Of a stretch of DNA of 64,000 nucleotides, positions 63,114 through 64,000 are shown piece by piece (the first letter of the stretch is position 1; the number at the start of each line of letters is the position of its first letter). The DNA is from Gemmatimonadota bacterium (GTDB lineage Bacteria; Latescibacterota; UBA2968; GCA-2709665), in NCBI GenBank assembly GCA_028874335.1, contig JAPPJY010000042.1, positions 1 through 64,000 of the forward strand. Direction: 5' to 3'. The notes beneath the pieces are model-generated. The model searched no databases and was not told the origin of the DNA. It was given only the letters and a program-made list of their open reading frames with translations. The position numbers were made by a program, and so were the translations under genes.

Positions 63114-64000
63114 TACTCAATCAATCCATGTTGGCGAAAGACCTGACAGATTCCCTCGCAGATGTCTGTGATAGATTCGTCATCGGTTGGCAACTTATTT
63201 TCGATCACGTGGATGATGTCAGAAAGCAGTGCTTCAGCGTCGAACTCGAAGTGTTCTTCATCACCACTAGGTTGTGCGCCTTGGTCCACATCGCCTTCAT
63301 CCTCAACGTGAGCTTGCTCATCGTCATCGGTGGCATCGACATCATCATTAACGTCCTCTTCAACTTCCTCTTTAGCTTCCTGTTCCAGTAGCTCCGTGAG
63401 TGCGGCAATAAGGCCGTTTCGGCGGTCCTTTAATTCCTGCGTCGATAACAATGTACGAAGACGACGCTTTACCTTCTCTTGCGGAGCCCTGCCACGTGTT
63501 AAAGCGCGCTGTTGCTCAAGCGCGGCCAGTTGATCCGCAACCTTATCGGCGGCAACTTCATTTGGGGAGTCTATGATTGCTTGCGCGCAGTTCAGTTCCT
63601 TCTTTTTCGTGTTGAATTGCGACAATGCTCGACTGTCCGCGATGCGGTCCTCATAGAAGCCACGAATCGCTTCGATGGCTCGGCGAGCCATTACATCAAG
63701 CTCAAGCGCTGTGCGAGGAGTATCCGGTACGATGGCAGGATTCGTCATGTGAATCGCACCCGCGTGCCAATGCAGATGTGCCCGACTGGACAACTTGAGC
63801 TTGTTTACAATCCCAAAAGCCGACCCATCCTCATCGTCGTATATACCAACTGGTCCAACGGCGAAGTTGCGAATTCGAAGGCGAAAACTGCGGTATTGAA
63901 ATTCCCGAGGCGTGATCGATCGATGTGCAGAACAATACCAACAACGTGCATACTCCTCGTCATTCGCCGTAAGCGTCTCAAAGCGAGGTGCTTCGAGATC
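63113..64000 (-). CDS. Uncharacterised protein with N-terminal CxxC and acidic coiled-coil tail, partial at window edge
   Basis: The frame stays open to the window end, so the start is missing; the visible part is about 295 residues. Near the edge it reads RCWYCSAHRSITPREF, a CxxC that may be half of a zinc ribbon. Then come HLHWHAGAIHMTN, helical basic sequence (TKKKELNCAQAI, RGRAPQEKVKRRLRTLL), and a very acidic stretch (EEVEEDVNDDVDATDDDEQ). The C-terminus is ICEGICQVFRQHGLIE. No family is recognised. It shares an operon with the methyltransferase-like gene downstream, whose start overlaps its stop by one base. Confidence 0.6.
   Translation of the reverse strand, partial: DLEAPRFETLTANDEEYARCWYCSAHRSITPREFQYRSFRLRIRNFAVGPVGIYDDEDGSAFGIVNKLKLSSRAHLHWHAGAIHMTNPAIVPDTPRTALELDVMARRAIEAIRGFYEDRIADSRALSQFNTKKKELNCAQAIIDSPNEVAADKVADQLAALEQQRALTRGRAPQEKVKRRLRTLLSTQELKDRRNGLIAALTELLEQEAKEEVEEDVNDDVDATDDDEQAHVEDEGDVDQGAQPSGDEEHFEFDAEALLSDIIHVIENKLPTDDESITDICEGICQVFRQHGLIE

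Overview
The window (moderately GC-rich, no rRNA or tRNA seen) looks like a chromosomal piece of an uncultured bacterium of the Poribacteria/Latescibacteria type. This is an inference from content: dockerin-like EF-hand proteins of the form DGDGTVGFPDFL, 'SISDISALSNLTNL' leucine-rich repeats, several phytanoyl-CoA dioxygenase-like proteins, a sulfatase, a heparinase-like lyase and small lipoproteins ending in SCGDDKP-like motifs. No single gene fixes the taxon.

Region 1 (1-12 kb) is an accessory island mostly read on the minus strand. It holds a 3'-damaged REP-associated (HUH) transposase, three copies of a palindrome-bounded repeat module, a GIY-YIG gene joined to a DUF1828/1829 gene, a membrane TPR protein, an operon of an MmeI-like restriction-modification enzyme + small ORF + frameshifted HEPN protein, a Fic protein flanked by two 90-bp direct repeats, an AbrB/MazE-like antitoxin and a VapC/Phd-type toxin-antitoxin pair with the last 18 codons of a second vapC left behind.

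Region 2 (12-25 kb) is metabolic: RDD membrane protein, FAD oxidoreductase-GcvT fusion, 1-Cys peroxiredoxin, HAD hydrolase, two PhyH-family genes (one a tandem fusion whose first half lacks its metal ligands), a sulfatase, a TPP enzyme and two tandem lipoproteins. A 117-bp MITE-like element sits at 16933-17049. Region 3 (25-34 kb) carries three large secreted proteins with EF-hand/dockerin-like segments: an LRR protein, a metzincin-like protease with a broken C-terminal tail, and a metzincin-like protease with 14 WD40 repeats. Gene remnants lie between them.

Region 4 (34-40 kb) has tandem repeats, a DUF4143 ATPase, hisI-hisG, a methyltransferase and a rhodanese. Region 5 (40.3-57.0 kb) is a long co-directional polysaccharide-utilisation-like cluster of nine genes: a toroid-like 587-aa protein, two amidohydrolases, two 804-aa paralogues, an M81/MlrC peptidase, a heparinase II/III-like lyase, a GH36-like glycosidase and a beta-sandwich protein. 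Several starts overlap the previous stop, so co-expression is likely.

Region 6 (57.4-64 kb) is the best candidate for an undescribed system. A GHKL ATPase gene overlaps a radical-SAM-like protein that has lost its iron-sulfur cysteines, which overlaps an intact B12-type radical SAM enzyme. These converge within 10 bp on a minus-strand pair: a methyltransferase-like protein and a CxxC-containing protein that runs off the window.
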